NCBI GenBank assembly: GCA_014526335.1
Contig: JACTAT010000039.1
Location: 6,068,373 to 6,132,372 of the forward strand
Reading direction: 5' to 3'
Source: Chrysaora quinquecirrha
Lineage: Eukaryota; Cnidaria; Scyphozoa; Semaeostomeae; Pelagiidae
DNA: 64,000 bases
Positions 37,568 through 52,500 of this stretch are shown one piece after another. A model generated the notes under the pieces. That model was not told where the DNA came from. It saw nothing but the letters and a program-made list of their open reading frames with translations, and searched no databases. A program made the position numbers and the translations under genes. Position 1 is the first letter of the stretch, and every line of letters starts with the position of its first letter.

Positions 37568-40500
37568 CTGCAATAGTTCGAATGAAAGACGATCAAAAGA
37601 AACCAAGAAACAGCTTTGCAACGGAAACATCGGGAGCCCTTAATTTCAGAGAATGCTAAAGACGTGGAAAGTTTAAACGTGCAATGTCAGTTTAATAAAG
37701 TCATAAGTTTGAGTAAGTTTTAATCAATCACAATCGGAGTTTTCAGTGATGCTGAATGTTCTGTGCTTATTCATGGCCATCGCTAGACACTAGAAGTCTG
37801 AGCTTAAAGCCTGTGGCACATCAAATTAATCCGCCGAAAAGGCGGGCATGTCAACAGTCGTCTGTACATAGCTACAAGAGTTAACCATCTGATTTGCCGA
37901 CAATTTACCCTTAGACAGCAAGTCCTTACTGCCTAATGGATTTTCCTTCAAAGACACTGTCGCAACCCATGCACTGCCTTGATATCGATGATAGTGGAAT
38001 GTATCGACAAGCGGCATACGACAATATATGGGATTTGAACCCTTGATTGCAGGATCAGAGAGCCAAGGACGATTCAAACGAGCTATAGAGCTAAATGGAA
38101 TCGCTGAGTAACTCTCCAATCATGCAGCCCAAAGTTCCCTTTCCTTTTGGCTTTGTGTTTCGCCTATGTTATGCCCCTTAAGTGCCATACATATTTTTTT
38201 ACATTTTCATGAATGGCAAACATTGCGAGAGAATTATCCACAAGTGACATACCACAATAAACGAGGTTCGAACTCTAACATGATTAGAGACCTAGCGACA
38301 ATTCCACTGGTAGCAAAGCGTATTCAGTAGTTCTTATCATTCTAATTTCTACTTTACTTAGGCCATCTTACTTTTAGCATTTTTCCTCCATTCCATTCAT
38401 TGGCTTGTTTTTCCCCGCGTACGATTTCTCCGTGCGTATTCGTAGTTCCCCATGCGTCATAGCGCAGCAAGCCTTTCCATTAGTTATTCCTTTTCCTTTG
38501 TTTTCGTTTTTCCACCTCCTAAATTAGTCATCCTTCTCCTATACCATTTTTCCTCTTAGATTTAGTTTTCTTCCCACTATTACTTAGCTTTAATTATTCT
38601 TAAGTAGGTAGAAAACTAAATTCCGTTTTCTTGCCTTGATTTCAATTCTCATTTTCTCATTTTAAATTCTTTATACAGGGTTAAAGTTAAATACAGGGTA
38701 GGGTAAAGATGCTTGAAATCGATTTTCAAACTGCCCTGTTTAAAACCTATCTATAATAGGTACTAATTAATAAATAAATACATCTTTAAAATACTTCTAT
38801 AAAAGATTGAGAAAAACTTAACTTTACATACTTCACCTGTACATAGCAATATTTTAGTTAGCTGGTTTCAAGTTGGTTCATAGTTGGTTTTATAGTTGAT
38901 TTAGTTGGTTAGTAATAACGCGGGGGCTAGAAGCAAGAAAATTTCCTCGAGGCTCCAAGTTTTTAGGAAAAGCTTCAAGAGGCAAGTAACCATGGAGTTT
39001 AGATATGGGGACAAGAGGAAGCCATGGCAGTATAAATCCAAAAAGGAACAAACTGTTCTTACTTGTCTTGCAGGTTGATAAAGTATTGAGCATCAGTTTC
39101 GTGATAGTTCGGAGTTTCAAGCTGAAAAAGAAATAAAAAAACTACCGAATAAACAAACAAACAGTTAAATAAATAAACAGTTATAAATAAATAAATAAAT
39201 AAACAAACAGTAAAATAGTGTTTTTTTGACAATGCGTTCAGAAGAGGCGCCTGGCAGGGGTACAAATACTAGAGCCAGCTCCTTGGGGCTTATCAATTTT
39301 AAATGGCCTTCACTGGGGGTCGATTCGAGGGGGGCTTATTCAAGGGAAAGGCTTATAAGAAATCCATTGGAAAATTTCCCTTCCAAGCGACTGAGAATTC
39401 TTCAATAGAAATTTTGCCACTGTTGAAGCTCGAGACAATGAGACTAGAACAAATCGAAGTTAGGGTCACTGCATTTGGATGGTTTGGGGTCGGGATCGGG
39501 ACATATTTGTTGTAAGGGCCGATATGACGGAGGGGGGATTTACAATACCTATGTTTCAAGAATACAAGATAACCACTCCAGCGGTTACTTAAACTCCCAA
39601 CCGCAGCTGTTTAACTGTGTGTCTTCCACAAAGACAGCGTTCACGAGAGAACGGAACGGAACGTTATAGAGCTACTCAGCAAAACAAAATAGTTTCTTAA
39701 GCACTCAGAGGAGAACAAGCCTGGTGCCTCTCGTCATAGAGCTCTTTCACTCGGTCCCATTCACTGACAAACGGGATAAGGAGCATTGCACTTTATGGGA
39801 TTAGCGCTTCCGCTTTACCTTGACAATCACTGCGAGAGTTGGTGGGAGGAGGGCAGTGCGTCCACAAGGCCTGAGTGAGATTAACCACCCATGCCCGAGG
39901 GCTCGAGTTTGACTAGTTTCTGCTTCTGCTTGCCGTGCCAGTCTTCTATCAGACACGGGCTATTCAACTGACAAGCTTGTCGTCAAATGTGATAAAATAC
40001 TTGAATAATTTATTACCACGTCCTTCAGAGGGCTTTGAAACCAGCGAGTAGTTTGAAATTAAATATAAAAGACTTTACCTGAACACTGTATAATCCTGGG
40101 TTTGGATAATTTCGACTGAAAAATGGCTTCCATAATTTGGCGTTTGCTAAATTCATGTCCAATTTAGATGGGTGATCCTCTTTCTGTACATTTGCAAGAA
40201 TCTAAAAATGGATGGAAAATGGTTTAGGCTTCCGAAAGGGCCGGTTGAGGTAAAACTACAAGTAGTAGCCAAAATCTCATCCGACATTCATGATCTTGCT
40301 TGAGCTTGCAACAAATACAGGAGATTTATGATATGGGTTTGTTTTCATGTCGATTCAACATAATATCGGCTCATAAAACAAAGTGGCCAGTAGTTCTTAT
40401 CATTCGAATTTTTACTTTACTTAGGCCATCTTAGTTTTAGCATTTTTCCTCCATTCCATTCATTGGCTTGTTTTTCCCCGCGTAGGATTTCTCCGTGCGT

Positions 40501-43500
40501 AGTCGTAGTTCCCTATGCGTCATAGCGCAGCAAGCCCTTCCGCTAGGTATTCCTTTTCCTTTGTTTTCGTTTTTCAACCTCCTAAATTAGTCACCCTTCT
40601 CCTAAACCATTTTTCCTCTTAGATTAAGTTTTCTTCCCACTATTACTCAGCTTAACTTATCTTTAAGTAGGTAGAAAACTTTTTATCATTCTCCCGGGCC
40701 GGGTAAAGTTTAAAATTGTTTGAAATTGATTTTTAAACTGCACTGTTTAAAAACCTATTTATAATAGATACTAATTACATATATAAATAAATACATCTTC
40801 AAAATACTTCTATGAAAGATGAAGAAAAACTTCACATACTTCATCTGTAGCTACATAGCAATATTTTAGTTGGCTGGTTTCAAGTTGGTTCATTGTTGGT
40901 TTTATACTTGGTTTAATTGGTTAGTGAAAACGCGGGGGAACACTGAAACAAGCCAATGAACGGAATGGAGGAAAAATGCAAATACTAAGATGGCCTAAGT
41001 ACAGTAAAATGAGAAAAATAAAAAATACTGAATAACTTCGCTACAAAATCGTCGAGTAACTCATTAAGTCATGCAGCACAAAGCTCCCTTTCCAATATTT
41101 CTATTGCAAAAACCTGTTACAAGATGACTGTTAGCTTTTCGCTTTAGGCTTGTCCAAAGATTGTTTTTGGTCGAGTATAAATGATTGAGTGCCAGTTGGC
41201 AAAGAGAATCTCATAATTTTGGTACGGAATGGGTACAACTGCATTGAGTTTACACAGGAACGAATCGGGAACGAATCCATATGGATCTGCTTGTCTAGAG
41301 TAACCAAAAAATATGAACACCGTTGCCAAAAAGGACCTTCTGTGACCCTTTTTTAGAACGGATCCACTCGGATTCGTTCCCGTGTTATCAGGGTCCAAGA
41401 CACACTTTTTTATAAAGAACCACTTTATAAGGAACCTACATGTAGAAGGCCCGAAAATTTAAAGAACTTATACTACTAAAGAGAATATCGTTAAGGAACT
41501 TCTCAATGTTGAATGCTTTTATCACTGCATATAACCAAGAATTAGAAAGCCGGTTCCATTCATTTGCAGTCGAAATTCACATAAATTGTACGTTACACAT
41601 GTATCAAATGTTTCCTTGAGTAGTCTCGAGCTTTGCTCATGCAAGTGTCTCTCTTTTATTGTTAAGACCACTGCAGTTAAAATTAAGGAACTATTAAGGA
41701 ACTTTTTGAAATACAATTGCGTCAAAAGAGGTCCAAAAATAAGGAACTTTAAGAACTAGGCCTTGAGGTAGGTTCCTTGTAAAAAAAGCGTGTAGAGGAG
41801 TACATTTTCTACATTGACGTTGTGTACAGTGTTTTCAAATTAGGAACGCTTCAGGAGGCAATTGATTATGGAATTTAGATATGGGGAAAAAAGAAGCCAA
41901 GGCAATACAAATCTAAAAAAAAGTGTTCTTACTTGTCCTGTAGGTTGATAAAGTATTGAGCATCAGTTTCGTGATAGTTCGGAGTTTCAAGCTGAAAAAT
42001 AAATAGAAATACTACAGAATATAAACGGTTAAATAATGTTTTGCTGACAATTCATTCAGAAGAAGCGCCTAGCAGGGGTACAAATGCTAGAATTAGCCCT
42101 CTGGGGCTCATCAATTCCAAAATGGAATTAGCGTTTCCCCTTTTGCCTTGTTAATCATTGCAAGGGTTACCGGGAGGAGGGCAGTGCGTCCACAAGGCCT
42201 GAATGAGATTAACCACCCAGGCCCGAGTGCTCGGGTTTGGCTGGTTTCCTTGTCATATCAGCATTCTATCAGACACGGGCCACTCAATTGGTATTAGCTT
42301 GTCATCAGATATGACCAAATACTTAAATAATTTATAACCACGTCTTTCAGAGGACTTTGAAACCAGCGAGTAGTTTGAAATGAATCAAAAGAAATGTTAC
42401 CTGAACACTGTATAATCCTGGATTTGGATAATTTCGACTGAAAAATGGCTTCCATAATTTGGCGTTTGCTAAATTCATGTCCAATTTAGATGGGTGATCC
42501 TCCTTCTGTACATTCGCAAGAATCTAAAAATTGATGACACATGGCTTAGGTTTCCGAAAATGTTTAAATCACGTAGCCTACTATGATAGAAGAACATTTA
42601 CAATCCATTCGCAAAAAATCGCTACCAGGTCAACAAAAGGCTTGAAACAAATAAATTTCGTTTAGTAGCTAGATTCCGTTTTAATTTCAGTAACTCCCAC
42701 AAAAGTGTAGGTAACGCGACAGCTTAAGATGATGCGTCCCCTCCCCTCAGGCTTTCAAAAATAATAAGCAAAATTTTGAAAGAAAGTTTAGAAAAAGGCC
42801 TAAAAGATGGCCTTCCTTTTGAATGCTGGTTGCTGTTAAGTTCAATGGTTAAGACAAGCTTGGCTCCCTGTAGCCAACATCCAATCAAACTTTCATGTAA
42901 ATGTGACATTTTCTGAAGAATTTGGGACTACTCGAAATTATACTCAGGGTTTCTTTCCATGTCTTTTCTATATCGGTTAATTACGAGCTGTCTTTAATCA
43001 TCTTCTTAAAGACTGAGAATGCTGTTTATTTGTTCTTTTCACGGCAAGAGTGAACGATGAAGCCAATGCGTTTGCGTTGGACCAACATTTGTTGCTCGCG
43101 TGGCTTAACAACACCAAGATTCTGAAATGTTGCCTTCGATCTTTTATCCCGATGGCCGATTAAACGCAACTAACTCCTGGTATGTTATTGGCTGATAGAA
43201 AGGGTGGCCAAACGTTTCAGAAACTTCGCCCAACACGACATATTGGTCAAATGCTGACCATGATTTGCCAGCTGCGCTTTACGGACAGTAAAAGCCTAAT
43301 GTAAAGCTTCACAAACGTGGATCTTGTATCTCGCAAAATATCTTTGGGGGTATAAATGTCATAACAGTCCTCGCTTTCAGCTTTGTTGTACGACACAGTC
43401 TAAAAGATTCATATGACCAACCGTCTATTTGACAAGAACTTGTTAACCACGCAAACCTGAAGGTGAAATGGTTTTTTTTAGCGAAGTCACTAGGATCTCA

Positions 43501-46500
43501 GAAGTAGGTGAACTAACGAGACCCTGACCCTGGCTTTGACGCTATCGTGGCTAAGGTTCGAGTTCCGACCTGACTAAGCTCCTGACAACACGAGCTAGCT
43601 GGATTTGACCACGACACAGTGCTACTTTCAAGTTCAGTGTTAAGCTGAAAATGTTTAAGCTGAAAATGTTTAAGTCCCTAAAATTATCGAAAAGGCTTTG
43701 AGCAAAGCCAATTTTTAAGGGGGGCCTTGGCCTCTTTTATTCTAAAGCTATGTTTAAAAAGGAACCATGGTTTATTGGATCTTGTTTAATTGCTTGGCAA
43801 TACAACTTACATTAGATTCATCGATTAAACAGCCAATGCTTTGTAAAGGACATCGAACATCGTGGACATCATAGCATTCCCCAGTACTTGCATTCCATAA
43901 TTGGTAAACTATTCCATCCAGCGACAGAACGTATGCAGTTGATCCTGAAAAGTGAATACGTGTTGTTGTATATATAAGTTGGAGTACACATAAGTTTAAG
44001 TGTGCTTAACAAGTTGTCAGGGAGAGACTAAAGGCCTTGCTTAACAAGACAATATTGTCGCCGGACTTTTTATTGCATCTTTGTTGATTTTATTGCACAT
44101 ATATCCCATCCAATGGCTAAACTGACAAATGCTACTAATGTTGTTGCTGTTGTACTAGCTTTCGTTTTATAGTAGAAATTAGAACGAGCAAAAACTCTAA
44201 GCTGGTTATTTATACTCTGATCTATCATCAAGCTTTTTCTTCATCTCCATTAAATGAAAAGCCATAACTTTCTGTTGAATGAATAACAGTTTCTATGTAA
44301 GGTTGGTACCTGGCCTAAGGTACCGAAACGCATGCAGTTAGGCTCATATCACATGAGCACAAATTCGATTCTCAGACATGTTACTGATGAGCTCCAATAA
44401 GAGTGAAACGCGTCTGGCATTTTAGAATGGGGCGGCTGGTGAAATTCATATAAGGCCGAATACGAGTTTGCGCTCATGTGATATGAGAGCCGGACTGCAT
44501 GCGTTTTGGTACCTTAAGCCAGAACCTTACATAGTAATATGCAAGACTTCGGTACTCGTGTGATACGAGTCTAAAACCCACGCAGTTACTCACCAGTCAG
44601 CCCAGCTCCTGTGGTCGTGTGACTAGCACTTGTGATTCTCACGCAATAAACCCCGGTTCGATTCTCACACGTCACTGATGAGCTCCAATAAGAGCGAAAC
44701 GCGTCTGGCATTTGAGAATGGGGTGGCTGGTGAAATTATAAATAAAAATTTCAAACTTGTAACAGTGAACATACCTTCAGGAATGCCATTTCCTAGCGCA
44801 ACCCATGCCTTTTTACCAATTGAAAGAAAGTAATTGCATAATAAAATTGCATGTTCTTCCTCGTCACCAGCCAACATACTTAAAAATTGCTGTAAAACAA
44901 AAAAATGAGCATTAGATAGGAAGGAGTTTGTACGTAATGGAGCAATGCAAGAAACTATTTGGCAAGCAAATTTATTGTTCGAAGCTTTCGTCTAAATGCT
45001 CTTCATATTCTCCAGAAAAGCCAGAAAAGCTATATCCTTCCGTGGAGCACGTGGAGCGTAACTTTGGAGTAATCTTAAATATGATTGCAAACATGCACCG
45101 ACCCTTGCCACTTTTAAAAGAAGACTTTATAATATTTTTTAACAATTTGTATCAATGTGGCTTTAATTGTATATTGACCTTTGTAATTTCAAATTTATGT
45201 AACTGAAAAAAAGGTAGCACGGCCCCCTAAAAAGCAATACAGTCAGAATTAGTCGCCGACTGCTAATCGGCGACTTTTTGGAACTAATTTATCGCAACTG
45301 ACCTCTCGACACAAGCGATCTGACAACTAGTTCCTTTTTGACGGCAACTGGTCCGCGCACAGTTCCAGAAAGTTGAGCATGCTCTACTTCTGCGATTCGT
45401 TGACAACTGATTCCCGTCAGTCGCAGTCGACATGAGCGCTCTTGCGACCGCAAACAGCTGCATCCTATAAGTTCTGTCTAGTTGTTGACATGTCAACATA
45501 CTATAGCTGGCAGTTTGCGTAAGTTGTGTGGTATCCTAGGTCGACATACGCCTAGCTAAAGGCCTTGCAACTTCCCTACGGATCCGTTCAACAGAGCTTC
45601 AAATGGCGTGTAAAATTTTACATAAACAGAAACTCTAAACTTTATTTGTTACCTCCGACGTTGTCCATATATCACATAAATCAGGAAACTGTACTGAATC
45701 CGGGATATAAGGTATCAGAGAAACATATCTTGCCAGAATTTTCTGCGAAAAGAATGTATACGATTAGTGTAATGAACAAGTTTTTCAAGCTAACAAATTT
45801 GTTATATCTTGCTGTTGTTCTTAAAGAAATTAGATGAATGTGGGCATTTTTACAGTCTATTAGCAGCCTAGGGCCACGAAATCGATTTTGCACTTATAAG
45901 GTCAAGTCTCATTAGGGACCGGTCATTCTTTATCACTGGATGGGGGCTGAAGAGAAAATGGTGGGGTAACTGAAAAATATTAGTTGTCTTGAGTAGGGTA
46001 ACCAAAAATACCTTGAACATATTGAGGGTTGGGTTATTCTTTCTGTTTTTTAGTGATGGGGTAAAGAGAATTGAAGACTAAAAGTTGGTGGGGTAAAATT
46101 CTTTTGATGGTGCAAAATACTTTCTCTTCGACCCCCACCCCGGTCATAAATAATTACCGCTCCCTTAAAATTATACAAAAAGAGCACCATAGTAGTTTTT
46201 GAGCCTAGTGACTCTCGCAGCTTCTAAATTATATTAAAGTAAATTAAATTGGTGGTTTATAATCTATGACTAGCCTCAGCCTTAAAATTTTATCAACAAT
46301 TTGACTTTTCTATTTATCCTAGTTTTTTGGGAGTTCACTCCTCAAACCTGCGTTGCGACTGTATCTTATTGTTAAGTTTCTCTTATTCTTACTGCTTAAG
46401 AATCATTTCAGAATACTTTTAGGCTCAAAATCGAGTCCGCAATCGAATCGGTCAGCAAAAATTAAAATATTCTTATAAAACATGTGTAAAAATAATTTTG

Positions 46501-49500
46501 ATCAGGAGTTATTGGAACGTCTGAAAAATCCAGTAAGAGGAAATTTTCCCACACCGAAGCAAACGAATTCCAGAACCTATAAATTAAAATTTATTTTCTT
46601 GCTAAAAATTAAATCAAATTACTGTACCATGACTTGCTTTGCAGGAAGAGTTGTATCTGAGATGAGACCATCAGGGGGCTTCTGAGGCCGAATGTACCTC
46701 GTGACGAACACCTTTTTACCGTCAAGATCAGAAACCATAGTCTAACAAAAGGAATTAGAGAAGTTAATGTTATTTTGGTTGCATCTAAGGACATGCTATA
46801 GTAACCGAAGCATTGCGGAGGGCTATCTTCAGTACAAGAGGGTTATGATTTTAGCGCGGAGGGATATCATCAGTACAGTGGAGGATGCGAAGTATTGTTA
46901 GAGAGTCATCATCAGTACATTGGAGGACTATCATTTATTGCGTGGAGGGATATCAACAGTACAGTAGAGGATGCCAATGCATAGAAGGTTGCCATAAGTA
47001 CAGTGAGGGATTATCATTTGTGGCGTGTAGGGATATCATCAGTACAGTGGATGATGCTAAGTATTGTAAAGGGTTATCATCAGTTAAGTGGATAGGGTAA
47101 TGATCTGTAATATTGAGGTTTATCATCACTACAGTAGAGGGTGCCAACGCAACATGGAGGGCTATCATCAGTAAAATGGAGGCAATGGAAGGTGCCAATG
47201 GACAAAATGTTATCATAAGTAAAGTGGAAGATACGAAATATTGTAAGAGCGTTATCATCAGTACAATAGGGGTTAGCGTAGAGGGATATCATCAGTACAG
47301 TGGAGCATGCGAAGTATCGTGGAGAGTTTACACCAATTCTATAGTCAGGCAAGTGCCGTCTAATCAGGACATCAAGGGTTTCGATATTCGTGTTCCTTAA
47401 TTTGAAAGAATGTTGACATAAGAGCGAGGACTGGCGATGCCTTCTACTCTGTGATACAAATGCTCTTTTCTATAATACTGTAAAGTATTCATGTAATAGA
47501 CTTTACTGTACCTTATATTCTCTTTCAGGGTGCTGAGAGCGTGTTCCAGACAGCCAAACTTGGGCATTGTGAACCAGCGTTTCACTTTCATTCGTTTCAA
47601 ACTTAAATAAAACAAAATTATTACTTTGTAGCGCTATCAGTCGTATTAACCAATACCTATTCATGATACCTATTGTCCAGACGAACATTAGCTATATACA
47701 AGACTCTTCCTTCCAAGAATTCATCGCCTTTACGGGAACCATGTGACCTCTTTGATTTTCCACACAGGGATTTAAAAAATGAAAAGCAGTTGAAAAGAAA
47801 TGCTGAACTTTCGCTAGAGTCCGGGGAGGTTTAGAGGATGCAACAGAGGACTAACCTCCCCGGACTCTAGCGTAAGTTCAGCATTTCTTTTCAACTGCTT
47901 TTCATTTTTGAAATCCCTGTGTGGAAAATCAGAGAGGTCACATGGTTCCTGTGAAGGCGATGAATTCTTGGAAGGAAGAGTCTTGTCTTGCCAAGGCTAA
48001 TCTGGTAATATGGTAAAACTGGCTGCCTGCGTAGCAGGCTGAAAGTTAAAAAGCTAGTCTTCTGAAAAAAAAAACATCATTGGCAAAATCAAAACATTCA
48101 TTGATTTAAAGGACAAAACTGTTTGTTTGACTAGATCATACCTCTCTCATACCTATGATATACCAACGAATCAGAGAGGCATAATAGAGAAGGGTTTTAT
48201 TTCAAATTTTTGATTTTAGAGGGGGTCTTAATAGAGAGGGGGACTTAGAAGAGAGAGGGGACGTAACAGAGCTTTTACATATTGTTAACGAAGGCCAGCT
48301 TACCTTTTCAGCCATTGGTTGAGCAGGTTGCAGCTGTGGCTCGATGGTCACAAATAGCTGTAGGTACGTATGCGACTTTCCAGGTTGGTTTGCAATAGAA
48401 AGACCTCCAGTTTTACTTGACTGATACCCAAGCAACACAGGAGGAGAATTTATTCTCATCAAACCCTTAACCTACGAAATAAATCAAATCAATTTATACT
48501 CTCAGTAGGTACATAGGCGTAGGAGGCGGAGGGGGAGAGAGGGGCTGGAGGCTGCAGCTCTTGTAAGTCTGGAAAACTCCTCAAAACAGCCATATTTAGG
48601 CAAAATCTGCCTGAAGTCGCAAAAACACAAAGCATAGCCTGTTAATCAGAAAGGCAAGATTTGAGCTTCCCCTATGGCGATAATGAGGAAGTACTACTCG
48701 GATCGCAGTTGTCTGAATTGCATTTTGCTATGATGCTGAGATGACTTCTCATAGTCCGTCTAGAATCGTCCGTCCGTCTACAATCGTTGCTAGTCCGTCC
48801 AGACGTCTAGAATCCCTCAAGACTTTAAGAGTAACCGAAGGGTTCTCAAAAGTATAAGAGCGACGAACGTACGGCCGTGCGCAACCCATGGCTAGACAAA
48901 TACTGAACAATGATGTCCTTGGCTACATGCATTTCTAAGCCATTCGAGTCATTTCATTCTAAGCCTTTGGTCACTTGCGATTTTATAGACTCAGGTCCAA
49001 ATGCAACGTCAATTCAATGATGCAAATCAAGTAAGAAGTCTCAGGGTTAATGTGTTTGGAAGTAACGTGTTTGATAGTGAGTTTGTAACGTACCTGAGAA
49101 TTGAAATAAACGGTAGAAAATGGAATCTCTATGCTTCCCAACCAATACTTTTCAGTTCTTTGGTGAATATTTGTTCCACGTTGTCGTTCATCCTAGAAAT
49201 ATGAATAAAAGTGAAGCCTTCCTCCGGGGACGAAATTGAAACCATCCAAGCCTTCCTCATTATCGAATATACTTCTTTATTTAACTCGTGCTATTAATCA
49301 CTATTGCAACCGTTATAGCTATATTTAGGGCGTATATTTTGGTAACCTCCTGTTCTTGGCAGACCTTCGAAATTCTGAAAACGGTAGACTTAGCAGGGAA
49401 AAGTTTGCTCCATCAAAAAAGCACAGCTGCCGAAAACGACAGGCTGATCATAACAAATTCGGAATAAACCATTCATTTCAAAGCCAGAACAAGATTCCTT

Positions 49501-52500
49501 GCGATGTCGGCGAAACCTTCCAGCTTCGGGGACAGAAGGTTTTGGAGGCCTGCGAAACCTGCCGTTTTCAGAAGACTGTACCAAAATAATACGTTCCGAC
49601 GTCTGCCGAAATGAGAAGGCGTCTGCTGAATTAAGAATGTGACAAAAAATACGCCCTTAGAATCCCTCTATTTGACACTCAGAGAAGGCGTGTTAGCTGA
49701 AATATAAGCTGAAAAGTCTTTCTTAACTAAATTTCTTATAGAAATTACTTAACCTCCCTCAAATTCAATTCAACCAGGCAAAACCTTCCTCTGACTCGCA
49801 GCCGTGGAACTGCCAGTATTTATGGACTATGATACCGCGGACGTTCTTACTGCCACCGCTGAGCCATCGAAGCGCTGTCAAGCCGGTGCCAAACCATCGA
49901 GGCAAGCCGATTTGTTTTGTGATTTCCAAAGGATACTGATACGTTGATCTACAAAGCAACCTTTAAGACTAAGTAGCCCGGCCAGTTGACATCTTGGCAG
50001 CGATTAGAGCTTCTACACAAGCACACCTTCGCTGTAACTCACCAATGAAATGAATTGAATCGATTTCTTCATCAAGGATGTCCCTGGTATCAGTAGACGG
50101 TTTTAAATAGTGGTTTTACCACGATGTGGAACCCCCTAGTCTCCAAAACCCTTAACTTCTAAAAGAGTTCTTTCTTACGAAATTTCAATTCAAGCATAAT
50201 TCTTTATAACTTCGCTTTAAACACTATTCAATTCATTTTTCAACATATTTCGTTGTTTGCTATATTACCTAGTCATATGTTTGTTTTATCAGACGTTTAT
50301 GTGATACATTTCTTGCAAAGGCCTCTTAACATAAAACTAAATAATAAAACAACACAAACCTGAAGAATATCGATGACAACTTCGTCGAATAAATTTATAT
50401 AAATATTCTCTTTAATTTTTTGCAGATTTTCAGTTGAATAGTCGTTATTTGGAGCTCTGTAAAAAAGGAAAAAAAAATCATTCATAACACCAAAATGCAT
50501 TTGCAAGTCAAATGTGGAAAACATTTTAGTTTCAGCGTGGCATGGAGATAGAAAATTGTTCCCTGGTTCTGCAAATGAATTCCGCATCAGTCCAACAATA
50601 CACGTTTTTTTTATAAGAACACTGAAATTGAAGAAAGCCATGTAATGTTCTTAATTTTTCGGATTTGAAGGCTCAAAATGTTCTAAACATGTTCTTAATT
50701 TTCTTGCTTTTTAGAAAGCTTTTGTTTTTCAAATTAGGTGATAATTGCTACGAAAAGGGACGCACATGTAAAAATGTCACATATAGTCACAATGATTCAT
50801 AGTTCACCTGTTTTCTAGAGATGAGAACAGGACAGCGCCATTTAAGAAAGTAAATTTTAATTTGTTTCTAGCTTCACAAAGCCTTGTAATGTTCTTAGAA
50901 TGTTCTTAACTTTTCAGCCTCTGAAGCCTTATGTTCTTATATACTTTGTTCTTATAAAAAAAACGTGTAGACCTTTTGAAAGAATTCTTGGTGCAGCAAA
51001 TATTGCTTAAAATTCACGTTCATTGGGAGCTGGGGGTTAAAATATTCAACCCATTAGTCACTTCTCACGGTCGAAACTCTTATAGAATCAGGAACACTGC
51101 CTGTTCTTAAAATCAATAACAAAGTGAAAATAGACACATACTTGAAAGGAACGACTATTTCTTCATTCCAGTTAGGCAAAGGACCATCTGCAACGCTTGT
51201 TCGAATAAAATTGCCTTGAAATACGACCTCCACGAAAGGACGGACCAGTGACTAAGAATGCAATAGATACCATTAGGTCATGATCTAACGAACAAATGTC
51301 GTAACAAACATTTGAGATTTGCTTGCAAAACAAAATGTTTGACCGACTGGCAACATCGCAGAATATTGCTTGACACATAGGAAACTTAAACTTAGAGGAA
51401 ACCAGAAAACTAACGTAAACTGACTTCAAAGCAAAAGTACTTCTTAATCTTACTTCGACTCTTGTCTGCGATAGACTGTATCCACTTTGTTGTGGTCCCT
51501 GTGGAGCAGACATTCGAGAGCTGTAGCTTGCTTGTAGACCTCTTCCTGAAGTCGAGAACAAACCAGACGGTTGTCCACTCGCCATTGACTCACTAGGGCC
51601 AGGCAAAGATTGTCGAGAGGCAAGCGGACGACTAAAAAGATAAATATAATGACAGCATTAGGATGGTGAGGAGCAACGACTTCAACAGGAAAAAGTATCA
51701 CTTGAAGCAAACAATATAACGGTCATTTGGATCAAAACAACAAAGGCGAGGCTGCTCGACGTCAATCTAACGACGGGAATAATGCACTATGTGTATAGCT
51801 TAGATTTAGCCTTGATAATGCAATTTTTCTTCGTTCATGTCCATCCGGCAGGGCTTCGGCCTAGCCGCCACTGGAAATTAAATTGGCAGCTAGGCCGAAG
51901 CCTTGCAGCAGAGAAATAAACGAAGAAAGAATGCATTATTGGGAGAATAAACTTTAATTTCTAGGGTGAAGGTGAAATGGTGTTTTAGCGCCAGTCGCTA
52001 GGATCTCAGTAGTAGGTTAACTAATCGAGACCTCGACCCTGGCAGTGACGCTACCGTGGCTGGGCTCGAACCCTGACCACACTGAGCTTTTGACACCACG
52101 AGTCAGCTGGATCCCACCACGACGCTACAGCACCTTCAGGGTACACACACGGCGCTTTATTGCCCATGGTCTAACGTGGGTTTAGCAAATAACTTTGAAA
52201 TAAAGCAAACTTCCTAGAAACGTCCTGTAAAACAAAAATTTCTTACGGTGGTTGGTGTGTGGATCCTACTCTTACTGGAACATCGAAAGCACGAACAATG
52301 TTAATCAACATCTTGACTTGTTTTACTGTAGACAAATTCTACAAGAAACAAATATTCACAATTCTTATCATTCCTTATAAGGACTAGAAGTCAATTCAGC
52401 TATGGTATTTGATTTAAAAAGTAACAAAATTTCCCTGATCGCTAAAAATTTTACACAGACAATATACTAATATGGGTACTAATACAAATAATACAAAATA

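Noticed and set aside
37826..38119. 97-codon minus-strand frame in a CC2D2A intron
   Set aside because: It does not fit CC2D2A, whose exons 24 and 25 splice in phase without it, and it matches no family I know.
44928..45206. 92-codon plus-strand frame
   Set aside because: Lies in a CC2D2A intron, opposite strand, low complexity, no motif.
45250..45276. Hairpin 'agtcgccga...tcggcgact' followed by T run, resembling a bacterial terminator
   Set aside because: The context is a eukaryotic intron. It is more likely a fragment of a foldback repeat.
49765..49959. 64-codon minus-strand frame with Trp/Gly-rich sequence, considered as a CC2D2A exon
   Set aside because: The conserved [14 protein letters not shown] segment was found instead at 49094-49192 with correct splice sites and phase.
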